A stretch of DNA of 64,000 nucleotides from Linepithema humile (lineage: Eukaryota > Arthropoda > Insecta > Hymenoptera > Formicidae), in the NCBI RefSeq assembly GCF_040581485.1, contig NC_090132.1, forward strand, positions 23,280,911-23,344,910, in the 5' to 3' direction. Shown one piece after another: positions 16,932 to 28,618 of the stretch. Each line of letters opens with the position of its first letter. The first letter of the stretch is position 1. The translations under genes were made by a program, and so were the position numbers. A model generated the notes under the pieces. That model did not search any database and was not told the DNA's origin. It saw only the letters and a list, made by a program, of their open reading frames with translations.

Positions 16932-17669
16932 GATGATCTCGCGGGCGCGATATACACGAACACCCTGTCGAAGATGCAGCGGCGCAACCCACCGGTCACG
17001 ATCGCTAATTATCATTGCAACGTGCTGCCCAGTGGCGCGGTGCCTGCCGTTAATACCAAGTGCTACCGCACTATGTACTTCGTGCCGTACAGCGGCATGT
17101 CGGATCCCACGTATCAGAACTTGCAGCGCATCCTGCCGCCGCATTCCTCGCCAAACTACGCCAACCACATCGAGCGATATCCGTATCCTCGTCTGAACAA
17201 GACTGGCCAGCAGCAACAACAGCAACAACAACAAGCGCTCTATTACAATGCGACCCGTTCCGTCACGGCGAATCTAAACGCATCGCCGCCCATACCGCCT
17301 CCGCCTCCGCCACCTCCGCCGCTCGCGTCCGTTTCCACTCCGAATTCTCTGCCGCTGCAGAACACCCAACAGGCTCTGCACCTGCACATACATCCTCACC
17401 AGGGCGCCGAGGACTTCCGATCGCCCAATATGGCGTTCTCGCCCGTACCGCACTCGGCGGTGCATCCCATGCAATTCCACCAGCATCACCAGCACCAGCA
17501 TCCACATCATCACGGCGAGATGGGCTCGTATCGTATGCCCGTGGTGACGCAGCAGTCACCACCGTCCTCGTACACCGTGATCGCGCCGTCGAGATGCATC
17601 CCGGCGAGTAATCAGGACGGTTATCCGCTGTACCCGGCGCACGTGGCGCGCGGCAATGCCACCGCCGCA

Positions 17670-17701
<32 letters not shown>

Positions 17702-18233
17702 GGACGTGCAAACGCAGACAATTTCCATCGCGGCCGCCTCGTCCTTCTCGTCTTCATCCTCCTCGTCGTCCTCCTCGTCATCCTCGTCATCGTCCTCGGC
17801 GTCAGCACTGTCGTCGTCCTCGTCTTCGTCCACCTCGGCCACTGCCACCTCCTTGAAATGCACCGGGATCGTGCCGAATAACAAAAACTGCGAGCCGATC
17901 CTGGGAACGTCCTACAGCGTCAATAATGGCGCGCAATCCGTGGCGAGCAACACCAGCGCTCCGCTCGCATGCTCGGCGTCCTCGACGGCGGCGGCGGCGG
18001 CGACGGCTATATCCTCGGCGACGGTGATGCAATTACCGCGCGCCGTCAACATATGTCCGATGACGGAGCGCGGGGTTCCCGAGGGTGAAGCCAGCGTCTC
18101 GCAGCCGTCCGGTCTGGCGAGTTCGACACCGCACATCCTGCTGATGTCCAACTCCTACGTAGATCCTAACGCCAGTCTTATATCCACTCCAACCAACGCT
18201 CCGAATACAGTTTACTACGCTATGAACGTCTGA
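9019..18233 (+). CDS. Large low-complexity protein, three coding exons (~1510 aa), family not recognised
   Basis: Proposed exons are 9019-9844, 14062-14178 and 14644-18233. Donors are GTGAGT at 9845 and GTATAT at 14179; acceptors end at 14061 (TTCATGTTCCAG) and 14643 (TTGTTCGTAG). All joins are phase 1 and open, giving about 1510 residues. An alternative phase-matched acceptor ends at 14601. The start is MKEHGNKHP, with a favourable ACA before the ATG. The N-terminal 100 residues look folded and Cys-containing (KTLKSLLKKPG, RVVINEKLNEFF, EECCADYDEECDC). An acidic tract spans about residues 133-168. Exon 3 has a basic block (15307-15455: IKRSIERNTLRRSLI, then LSLEERIRQLTC), then Asn-Gly repeats, polyQ, polyPro, His-rich, polyAla and polySer runs, and ends TVYYAMNV. 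No catalytic domain or membrane segment is seen. It could be a cytoskeletal scaffold or nuclear regulator; I cannot decide. Confidence 0.7.
9845..14061 (+). other. Intron 1 of the low-complexity gene (4.2 kb)
   Basis: AT-rich intron with a (TA)n run at 12726-12748 and several weak open frames on both strands (for example 11304-11798 minus), none with a recognisable protein. A short phase-compatible exon could still be hidden, but none was evident. Confidence 0.55.
12726..12748 (+). repeat. (AT)n microsatellite
   Basis: Pure alternating AT run inside intron 1 of the low-complexity gene. Confidence 0.9.
14062..14178 (+). CDS. Exon 2 of the low-complexity gene (39 codons)
   Basis: A 117-nt exon, phase 1 in and out, so inclusion or skipping preserves the frame. 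It reads CESQAKDHGSEQ, then NTQVSKEHDARNLQERL, a polar and probably helical segment with Gln/Glu bias like the flanking protein. The donor GTATAT is weak. The call rests on phase agreement at both ends and composition. Confidence 0.55.
14644..18233 (+). CDS. Exon 3 of the low-complexity gene (last, 3.6 kb)
   Basis: One uninterrupted frame of about 1196 codons, ending in TGA at 18231-18233. It begins LHHRYLVETITMTTVTERR. The order of tracts is: polar Ser/Thr region, basic IERNTLRRSLI/LSLEERIRQL block (15307-15455), Thr/Met-rich stretch (15600-15720), STYRKITDLFAHKKN (15750-15798), acidic EEDDEDDE (16350), Asn-Gly repeat (16890-16930), polyQ (17203-17235), Pro run (17285-17330), His-rich (17380-17515), polyAla (17660-17705) and polySer (17740-17835). 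The antisense frame is also open for 434 codons (15930-17234), a by-product of GC-rich codon bias. Confidence 0.8.
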
Positions 18234-19308
18234 AGATGAACGACGTCGGAAGATAAATGAGATCTCGAAAAGAACGTCTGAAGAATCTCGCGGAGATTTG
18301 GGATGTTCGTACAATGTGCTTGGGACGATCGCATCGCCCGGAAGGTATTTTAATTCTTTGATACCATGTCTCGAGGGACTTTGACGCGGGTTATATATAT
18401 TACGAAGGTGCGCGTTACCATAGCGATCTCGCCGTCTTCTCCATCTTCTACAGTCGATTGAACGTAGCGGAAATTATTCGTCATTATCTATTGAGGTAGC
18501 GACGTTCATTAAGAAACAGTAGTCAATGAGTTAAAGCGCAATCCTTAAATTTGTTTCCGGTTCCGCTTTCGCTTTCTTCATCTCCTCATTCTATTTCATT
18601 CTTTTATATTTTTTTACTTCACTCTTTGCGCTTCCTTATTCTTTTCATCCACTTAAAGAGTTCGCTCGCTTTGCCATTTTTTTATGACTGATTTTTTCAC
18701 GAAACAATGACATTCACGAAACAGTACCGAAAAATGCCTCATTCCCAGAGCGCCTATTTCTTTCAATTGATGAAATGCGAGAATTATATTTTTTCAAGAA
18801 ATGCGACTGATGAGAGACATCTCTGTGTGGGATCACAAGCACCAAAGTCATAAACGCCCTTCAAAGCATAAGTTGCAAACTTTTCATTGATATATCTATA
18901 ATAACGATATAGAGTAAAAGATGTATATGTGTACGTGTCACGCTATATTGCACTCACATCAATGCTTTCTGACATTATTTTCATGATTTAAGCACACGCA
19001 AATATGTTTTATCGCGATGCAACGATGTTACTTTGACTTATTACTTTACGCTCGTTATCATCGTAATGTTGTAATACTACGCAAACTTTCTGTAGATATC
19101 GTCACGTAGATCTGTGGTTTTAGGTTTATTTCTGTGTCCGCAGTATATTGTAGATATCGCGATAAAGATCGGTATTTATGATCTGACGAAGTTGTTAATT
19201 GTTTTCAGTTTGCGACGATAATTTATAAAATCGCGTTCGCGAAATCGCTGAGGTCGGAATGTAAGCGTTAAACCGAATTGCGTGTAACGAGACGACAAAG
19301 GCCGGCGG

Positions 19309-19337
19309 AGAAAGAAAGAGAGAGAGAAAGAGAGAGA
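19309..19337 (+). repeat. (GA)n-rich microsatellite
   Basis: GA repeats with AAA interruptions, about 1.1 kb after the stop at 18233, probably in 3' UTR or just beyond. Confidence 0.8.
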
Positions 19338-19915
19338 CCGTCGCAGGAAAATACGCGATAAGAATTTCTTTAAGGGAAAGAGACGCGGCAGCTGTACATT
19401 CCGCAGTATATTTCGAAAAGAGAGAAACGTCTCCTACCTTGCTTATTTCGTAGTAAAATCGCTTCGAGTCTTCTCCTTAGAGCGGAAGATGCTATTCGTG
19501 AATTTCACTTATACGCTTCATGCCAAATTAAAACGTATCAATGCCTCTAGTCAGTATAAAATTAGTCTACGATGTAAGAGATATACGAATGCCAAAAAAA
19601 AAAAAAAGAAGAAGAAAGAAAAAAGAAAATATAATTCACACTTATTGTTAGTTAATTAATTTCTTGACGCGCCGCTAACGAGCCGTGGATGCTCCTCCGC
19701 GTCGCGTAACGAGGAGCGCTATTCGCGGCCCGTCGATCGCGCGTTTGATGAAACCAAAATTACGTAGCGTATCTATTTACAGTTATATAGAAGCGACAAT
19801 GTCTAACAATATGAAATTTCTTAATGACGACAAGTATTATGTACGCACAGGGAGTAAGTACAAAGTACTCTGCGATGCTAGAATATTTGTTACGACATGC
19901 TCATTCTTGAATTAC

Positions 19916-19980
19916 ACACACACCCACACATACACGCGCGCGCGCGCGCGCACACACACATATTCACACATACACACATA
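19916..19980 (+). repeat. Alternating CA/CG microsatellite
   Basis: CACA..., then eight or more CG dinucleotides, then CACA.... This is alternating purine-pyrimidine DNA over about 60 bp, with a CG core at 19935-19950. Confidence 0.9.
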
Positions 19981-20651
19981 TAAACGCAGCCACGCGTACA
20001 CTTAATTAATCTCATCGGGAACTCGTTGAAAGTACAACCGTCATCACGTATATACTCGTCCCCCCCCCCGTAGTTCGCGTTCATAGATCATCTTTATCTA
20101 CCGAAAGCTCTCGATGGTACGTAGTTCGAATAGACAATATAGGGACGCACGGATCTATTTTTTAGCATAGCCATCTTCCCCGTTGACCGCCTCACCTGTC
20201 GAAGCGCGTACCCTATGACGTAAAGTAGCGCCTCCAAGATCGAGGAACAATCGCACGGCCTATATAGTTCACTCGCGGAACAAGATATAGATACTTATTT
20301 ATTTTCTTCGTGCCAAAACGTTGCAATGATTCGCGGCAGCAGGAAGGTGTATTGTATACAACTCGAAACAAGTTGATACGAAAGGCTGAGCATCTGACAG
20401 TCAATTACGGCGAGAGAATTCGTGATCGTGACGGGAACGGGAAAGGTGATTGAACGTTTTTATTACACCGCAGGGATGAGACAGATAACAATATCTCGTT
20501 TGGTAAAACGTTAATGGATCGATAGCGATGCGGCGAGCGGTTGAAAAAAATATCACTCTTCTATTTGTTGTTCTCGCGCGAGAGAGTGTTGACATATTGT
20601 TCAAATGATTGACTCTAATAGTAGGTTGCTTATCACGGGAATATTTAAGAC

Positions 20652-20658
20652 GAGAGAA

Positions 20659-20690
<32 letters not shown>
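20652..20690 (+). repeat. (GA)n microsatellite
   Basis: About 39 bp of GA with two AAA interruptions, followed 45 bp later by a TA-rich tract. Confidence 0.9.
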
Positions 20691-20734
20691 GCGAATATAT
20701 TGTGTATAGAAATTACATTATTATTTATAACAGT

Positions 20735-20803
20735 TGATATATATATAAATATATATTGTATATTATATTATTTATATTTATATATCTCTATATATATATA
20801 TAT
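20735..20803 (+). repeat. TA-rich low-complexity tract
   Basis: Mixed ATATAT/AAATAT/TTATAT units, only A and T apart from a G and two C. Confidence 0.8.
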
Positions 20804-22276
20804 GATAACGATTAGGTTTCGTTCTGTTATAACGTAGCGTTGATGCAGCTAAACGTTCTCTCGTGTTACGACAGAATCCGATTGATAGGTGATACGAGAA
20901 GTTGATTCGCGGTTCGGTTGGCATAAGGCTCTAACGTATATACACGTGTATATGCACAGGAAGCTGCCTTCGTCAACGGATTCTATGCGTTTCACTAAAT
21001 TCACGGTTATAGAAAATAACTTTGACCTTTCGCGAGAAAAGGTTGAATAGATATATGAAAGACTCGGTCTACCCATCATTGGCGGTGTATAAATAAAAGT
21101 TGTGGTAGGTGTATGCATTCTGCGTAAAACAAATGTTGCATGCCGATGATACAATATAAATCGTATTGACCCGATCACTTAACTAAGATACTTCATTTTT
21201 AGCGGTCTCGTAATCGACGAAACGCGCCGTGCGGTGAGGGAACGTGCGCTCATTTATCGTACATCTTATGTCCATTCCTACAAAGATCTTACTTCTTAAT
21301 CAAATTACGATGGATCACAGGGTATAATCGCATAATGCGATTATTATATATTTTATGAATTTTTATGCCAAAGTTGCATTTTACGAGGAAAATTTAACGA
21401 TTCTACTGTTATCGATTTTTCCAACGTCATTCAAATTTAATGGATGAGTCGTCGAGGAAGAGGTTCGTCTGTGGTTTTAATTTTACTTTCGAATCGTGTC
21501 CATAGATAATGGATTTTTTTAAATATTCGTATTATTAGAATGTTAATGCTTTTCATATTTTTATTACGTGTTAATGCTACTTTTAGAGAGAGAGAGGGAG
21601 AGAGATTAGTGATCGATGTGATAAGTATAGTTGCAGATATAGGTCACCGATCCAGAAGACGATTTTATAAAAAAAATATCTATAAAAAATTAAAGTTTAT
21701 GTTAACTTTTCAGAATGTGATTGAATATTCTTGTTGAGATATTGGCAATTTCTACAATTTGCCGAATTTTTCCCACGATTTTTGTGTTGATCGTGAATTT
21801 TTTATTAAAGGGATTTACGTGTACCTTTGAATTGAAGAAAATCGGAATAAGTCGTAAGCCACTGTATTGGCATTAGTAATAGAAGAGAAAATTCTATTCC
21901 CCCGAGTTACTTTTCGTATACGCCGAGTAATATTTTTGACGTGAATCCTTGTGCAGGAAACGCAAAGGATTGTCCCTCGGGACATTGTTTGTTTGCTTCT
22001 CGCATCCCGTATTTAATCCGTCAAATCTTTTGGTTAGAAACATTGCACGATCTCCCGGGCGAGATCGAAATACCTCTCGCTATAAATCTCGCTTTTTACT
22101 CTTGTTCTTATCTCGATATAAGGAGCCAAAGATTTGCTTATTGATTTTATTGTTATCGAACGTGAAGCATATCTCATCGCGAATTCTATCATCTGTTATT
22201 TAAGAAATATATCGACGGAAACTATTTTAAGATATAATACGTATAGCCAAATTACAATTTCTAAGATCGTTTGATA

Positions 22277-22284
<8 letters not shown>

Positions 22285-22330
<46 letters not shown>
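22285..22330 (+). repeat. (TA)n microsatellite, about 23 units
   Basis: Pure TA run of about 46 bp in spacer DNA. Confidence 0.9.
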
Positions 22331-22332
<2 letters not shown>

Positions 22333-25300
22333 TGGAATCTTATAAGAATTTATAGATCTCTTTTTTAACGAATAATCGTAAGACATGATTATAAGGATTT
22401 TTAATTGTGAAAAGTTCTTATTATTTATACACATTCCTTGTTTATCTCCTCGTATCTCTCTGACATTTTACAAAGACATAAGATTTACCATAAATGAACG
22501 CCTGTCTGCACATTGTGAAATGTTATCTCATGTAAGAACGGTGATGCAGACTCTCTTAAAGTCATCGGTTCTTCACAAAGACGTGCTTCATCACGATTCG
22601 TTCCGATTATAACGAACAACTGGGTAATTTGCGACGCGAAGAGTAGGTTAGCATGTGCAATCCAAGTACTTGCGATGCAGATTCTGGTTTCGCGAATATA
22701 TTCGCAGCAATTGAGAATGTTTGAAATATTCGCATGACGCGTAACTCGTTCGAGGCAAATGCAAACGACACCACCAGATGTAATAGCGAATCGAGCAGTA
22801 GATTATAAATAATGTATTAAGCTATTTCATAATCGTTGTACTCTTTACAGTTAGAATTGCACGCATTTCCATGACGCGAAATATATTTCGTCTGAGGAAG
22901 CTCTTCGTAATTCCACTTTTGCATAAAGAAGAATCATAATGCAGAACTGATTAATGTGTCACGCGGTTACGAGGGAGTAATTTAGGGAGTATTTCTGCAT
23001 CCCATTGAGAATGCTATATGCATCCGACGAGATGTGAATTCGTCTCGACGGACAGGTGAATTTATTTAGAAACTCTAGCTCTTACGTCAGATACTAATTG
23101 TAAATGCGAATGTGCGGAAGAACTCGAATCTGTGAAATCGAGATTATTTTCTCAAAAAAAAAAAGAAAAAAAAAGAGGTATAATCGAATGTTTGCAATTT
23201 CTTAGCGCACTCATAAAAGAGACATGCATGTCGATCCATTCCTTAGCGTAACTAATAGATCTGAATGTCTTACTACTCATGAATCGATAAGCTCTCGAAA
23301 TGTCTATTCGTATCATTCTCATCTCATATATTCGCAAAGACCCCCCGTCGATTATACAATTGTAGTTTGACGATGTTAGCGGCTATTTTGTATGGAGTTT
23401 TCCCTTAATCCTTAACGGTCTAAACGGATGCGACTTAACGCAACAGTTCCTCGCGATGAGTTGATGCACTTTCGTCATTCGACGCATTTGGAACGGAAGC
23501 AAATGTAATGCGCGATTCGAGATGGACGGAGAAAGCATAAGAGTAAAACAAAAGTACGAAGGCGGTACGAAAGGATCTTGCGATGTGAAAAGAGGAAATC
23601 AACCGGGTTTCACGCATGCTGAATGCGAGAGAAATTTTGCATAAAAGGGACGCGGATCGTTAAGGATTAAAATTTTGTAAAGCAAATATACACGGCCCAT
23701 TAAAAGATCCCCAAAAGCGAAGTTTTTCATCGTGTCTCCGATCGCGTCGCTCATGAGGAACATCACGGTGTAATACCAAAGTTCCCATTCCGATTCTGCA
23801 ACGTACAAGAAGCAATAGAAGAAGTGCCAAAAGTTCGTTCCATTCGAAAATCTCAGTAACACTGCGCACGTTCACGGGATGCACTACTATTGAAGGAGCC
23901 GATTGTCGATTGCATTTCTGTAATTAAAAAAGGAAAGAAAAGCGCGCGAGGGAGATGACCGATATTGGAATTCGCGGTTGGTCGGAAAAGTGGCTTATTC
24001 GTGGATAGACCACGAAATACTAGAAGTTATATTGCGGAATATGATATTGCATGAATTTGCGGTTCTGAACTTTTTTCGCGAGCGGTAATTGTGTGCGCGG
24101 ATGCGATGCGATATATTTGAAAATCCAGAATACATATTTTCTACTCGTTAGGAGATTCCGATAATATGAAAAGGGAACACAAGCCATTTATAGACATAGA
24201 ATGTCATTTCGATTAAGTCATTCTGCTTGTCGAACAATATTTATTAATTCACTTGGTAGCTTTTTAATTTTACAATTTAGGGGAAAAAAACATTCAAGAA
24301 ATCTTACTTTTTAACAGCTCGAAATGATTTGTGCATGGAAAAATGTTTTTTTTCTATCTTTGCGATTATAAAAACACGCCGGTATTAAAGAAATAAAATA
24401 TAAGTTAGGCAAACATAAGTTTTTTCGCAATGATCGTTTGAACTTTTGCGACGTTGAAAGAATTAGAAGTATTTTTGTTATCCGACGCATTTTCTATTGT
24501 ACTTTTAATATCACATTTATCCTATTTACTCTTCGTCTCACATTGCAAATGAAACATACTAGAGATTTGATGTACGAGATGAATTTTACGGAAAAAGTTG
24601 TAATAACGGCGATGATAAACTGTAAAAGTTATATAACGCTGTGCATGAATATTAAAACTGGCCAAATATCTCAATGATACGTACATACCAAAGAGAAAAG
24701 ATTGACAGAGTCACGGAATAGAGACTGAACAAGGAAGGGACTTATTTCCAAAATCTCCAGAATAGTTTAGATTGCATCGCGCGTGTTTCCCAAAGCGCGG
24801 CAGAAGCACATTCTACTCACGATTGAGGTGAGAATGCGATGCGGTAACAGCGCGGCGAACACAATAAATGTTGATGAGGAGCAGGACAAGCGAAATTGCA
24901 AGCGGAATGATAAGCGGCGATTTTTTTGGTAGTGAGTATACTTCCATTGTGAAATACTGGATTATTTAATCGTAAGCGATAATGGAGTAGGTATGGAATA
25001 AGCGTCCAACCGTGTACCATCACACACAACCTGTTTAGTCTTCTGTGCACCTATTTGTAATCTACGGAGGTAACCACAGGCGCGCCAAGTCATGAATATT
25101 AATGGGCGAACTTAGAAAATAACCATAGACAGCAGTATCTTAGCTGGTGTATCACGCTACGAAGAAAAAAAATTAATAAATCATGTAAGGCTGTAGGGAA
25201 ATAATAGACACATCGGTGCACGAATATAAATGATTTTCATTTAAATTCAGGCACTTTTATGGCAACCAGTGGAATACATATGCAAGAAAATTTTACATGT

Positions 25301-25849
25301 ATATTAACTCAGATGATTATTAAATAAAATACTTATAAGAAAATGTATATATAAATAAAACTGCAGCTATACATCATTGTACTATTCACGCTGCTTGGTT
25401 CTCTTTCAGCCCCTCGTCATGCTAAATTATTAGTATTTCTCTAATTCAAGCAAAACCCACTTGATTAATTGAAAATACAGTTTCAATATTTATTGAAGAT
25501 TATATAGTTTGATCATTTGTATTTACTTTTGTAAAGTTTGTTTTAAAATTTTTTATTCTCAATTGTTAATGATCAAAAAATAGAAATATTGTAACATTCT
25601 CTATATAACAATTTAATGCAACTCTCTGGCTTACATAAAATATTAGCAGTGTTGGCTAGACATAAATTTATCAAGATTGAACAATTATTCAATGGGTAAT
25701 AATTTCTCTTGTCGATAATGATCGACAATCGATAATTACCGACAAAACGCTGGTAATGCCAACAACGATTATATCAAATATCGGTAATGTCAGCAATGAT
25801 GATATCGAACGATGATAATTTTCAGCAAGTAATTTGTTACCTTAGGCTG

Positions 25850-27090
25850 TCAGATGGCACCTGGAGCAGCTCGTGCGACCGGTGCCACCGCCCTTCGTAC
25901 ATCGCGCCCTCACTAGACCGGCCCTACGTTGCGGTGCGACCGTAACAGTATGCAACTCAACGCAACGCAACGCAAGATAACGACGATGATGCATTGAGCA
26001 CCACTGCGCGAATCGCGTAACTCGCGCCTAGGTTGAGACATCGGTTGTGACCATCGTGACCGTGAGTGTGTGTGCATGTAAGTGCGTGTGTATACATGCG
26101 ATGGTTCCGATTCGGGGATCTCGTACGCGCTCGATGGTCGAGCATCGTCGCGCACACGTCGCCGCACCTATGTCGGGCGGCGCCGCGAGATCGGCGAGCA
26201 CCGCCACCCATTAACGACGACACTCCCGTCGTGCCCGTCGTGTTTCGCGAGGAAGACGTTCGGTCGACGGAAACGACCGGCGGAGACCAAGTGGCGGTGT
26301 GTGTCTCAGTGATCAATGAACTCTGATTGACGCGTGTCGAGGCGTGTGCAGTGTTAGGAGCACACCAGCGGCGACCCGGCGAACGTATGTACGAATATAA
26401 ATCCTCGTCTCGCTTCTCATTCCATCTCTCTCTCTCCCTTCCTCTCCCTCTATCTCCCGCTCGATTGCTTCGCGATTTATGATAAGGCTACGAGTTCCTC
26501 ATCGTCGTGCGAAAGTTCTCGCGAAGCGTCAACTATGAGCGTTCGCGAGCTCGTCGCGGTTTCTTCTCCGCGACGACGACGACCTTACGTCGGCTTCCAT
26601 TTTCGGTACGCCGCACCGAGGAACTCGCAATTACAACGACCACGCACATATGGACGTGTGCGGGCGCGATGGTGGATAATCCGCGCGGGGAACGAGCGCG
26701 TGCACGCATTAACGCATCTCCCTACTCTGTCCGATCCTTACGTCAGTCGTATCGCAGCGTTTTTCAACCCTTTTGTTCGGAGCCAATCAGCTCTCTCTTT
26801 CTCTCTTTCTCTCCGGTACGCTTCGTTTGGCGCACAGCCTCGCTCATCCGCGTTCGCTTGCTCGCTCGCTCGCCTTGCTTGCCCGTACGCGTTCGGACGA
26901 TTGGATTAATCGCACGACGCGCGAGCGAGCAGTCTGTGCGACGCGGCGCATCATCGCGTACATAATTTCTCGCGGGCGCGAAATGCGACGCGTACAACTC
27001 GAGCCGGAACGAGGAGCCGCGCACGCGGAAGCGACAGGAATCTCGCGTGATTTATATCGCGGTGCATTATGTAAACACATATCGCTCGGC
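25850..27090 (+). promoter_or_regulatory. CpG-rich promoter and 5' UTR exon region of Cdep
   Basis: A GC/CpG-rich island in AT-rich surroundings, 0.7-2 kb before the Cdep start codon. A donor-like GTATGT at 26385-26390 would end a non-coding exon that joins the acceptor at 27741-27743. A pyrimidine-rich patch (CTCTCTCTCCCTTCCTCTCCC) lies at 26424-26455. Overlapping open frames on both strands here are Arg/Ser/Ala-rich and resemble no protein. TSS and donor choice are inferred. Confidence 0.5.
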
Positions 27091-27743
27091 TAAAGTAAAT
27101 ATTCCTTCGGATTTTATTGGAGCTACAAGCACGTACGCGTTATCTCACGTATTCGATAGTCGAAAGAATGGAATGTGCTTTTGAAGGAACATGCAGTAAC
27201 AGTTGAAAGTTGAGCATATAATTTAAAAGAAGCGAAACTCGTATATTCCACTTTTTGCAAGACTTTACAATTAATTGGATTGTATATTTTTATTCAAACA
27301 CTAGTTCTCTTATATGATTCTTTTACCTGGAAATAATGCACTATATTTAAGATAAAGCAGCGATTCTAACATTGAAGAAAATTGGAGAATGTGAGTTTTG
27401 CTTCTATATCTATCGTTTGTAATTATTTTTCAAAATGCAAATTTCTTTATCTTTTTTTCAAGTGTTACTTCGATTATCTATTCATATATTTGTTTTGTTT
27501 CTGTGATACGGAATCTTATTATACAATCTAATATGATTAGCCAAAACTGGTTTATTTAATATTACAAAGTCATTTTCTGAATTTATCAACAACTCAAACT
27601 CATTCTGGTCACTCCAATGTTTTTTCACTCATAGTTTTGCAGATTAATTTTGCCATTATTTTCATTTTATGGCTCAACTTTGATCGTCGCTGTCATGATA
27701 TGTAAATATGTTAGTTTCTTATCTCATAATTCTTTTATTACAG

Positions 27744-28581
27744 ATAATGACATAATACAGATTTATCGATCGAACGCTTTGAGAAAGCACGTATTAACAG
27801 TCGCTCCGTAAAGTAAAGTAAATGACCCAAAATGAATGATATAGAAAGTTTTGGCATGAAGGGAGCTGGGTCAAAGATGCCTCACAGTCATTCGACTCCA
27901 GCTGGTGTGGATGGAGGTAGTAGAACACCTCCTACAACACCAAGAAAAGCTGGAAAAATGCTCGCAGTTCGTGTACAGATGTTGGATGACTCTATTACAA
28001 TGTTTCAAGTGCAGGTAAAGATTACCTTATTTTTAAATTTCCTCGAGTACTTCGACTGCTTGCAACACGGTATCTAGAACGCATCGAGGAAATTAAGTAG
28101 CGAAACTTGTAACGGTAGGAAGTAAAAGTCAAATTTAATATACTTGTTAAGTTTTAATAAGTTTGTTGTAGACTTGTTTTTTTTTTAATGCGGCGTCCAT
28201 CCCGGGAGTGCGAAAGTTTTCGATTTAGAATCCTAATGATATCCATTAATAAATATGAGCTAAGAATATTTTGCAGTCTTGCTTCATGCGACTTAATAAA
28301 CTTTTTTCAAGGCTTTGGATACATTATTTATAAGATATGGAAAACGCGTATGGAAATGTTTGATGTATAGTATTTATGAAAACAATCTTTTGTGCTTTAT
28401 AGAGAGATCACGAGAATAAGTATCCTAAAATAGCATTGAATGACGTTTGAATATCTTATTGTACCTTTATAATTCTACAGTATATAGCAATTGAATGTGT
28501 TTCTCCGTTGTATTATTGCATTCACACTGTAAGCTATTATGAATCTATGTTATATATCTGTGCGTGCTTTGTCTCTCTCTT

Positions 28582-28618
<37 letters not shown>

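Larger units (their letters stand above)
18234..25850. other. 3' UTR of the low-complexity gene and AT-rich spacer
   Basis: The first part must hold the 3' UTR; its end is not identified. The rest is spacer with several microsatellites, listed separately. Open frames such as 23599-23862 minus (87 codons, hydrophobic) and 19685-20005 plus (driven by a CA/CG repeat) have no recognisable domain. No RNA gene was seen. Confidence 0.5.

Noticed and set aside
15930..17234. 434-codon open frame antisense to the low-complexity gene
   Set aside because: It lies opposite a strongly codon-biased exon; the sequence is Val/Arg/Leu repeats mirroring Asn-Gly and Gln runs, with no start context or domain.
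23599..23884. Hydrophobic 87-codon minus-strand frame (possible chemoreceptor or transporter fragment)
   Set aside because: Two minus frames are open over the same DNA and neither shows a family motif; no flanking exon was found.
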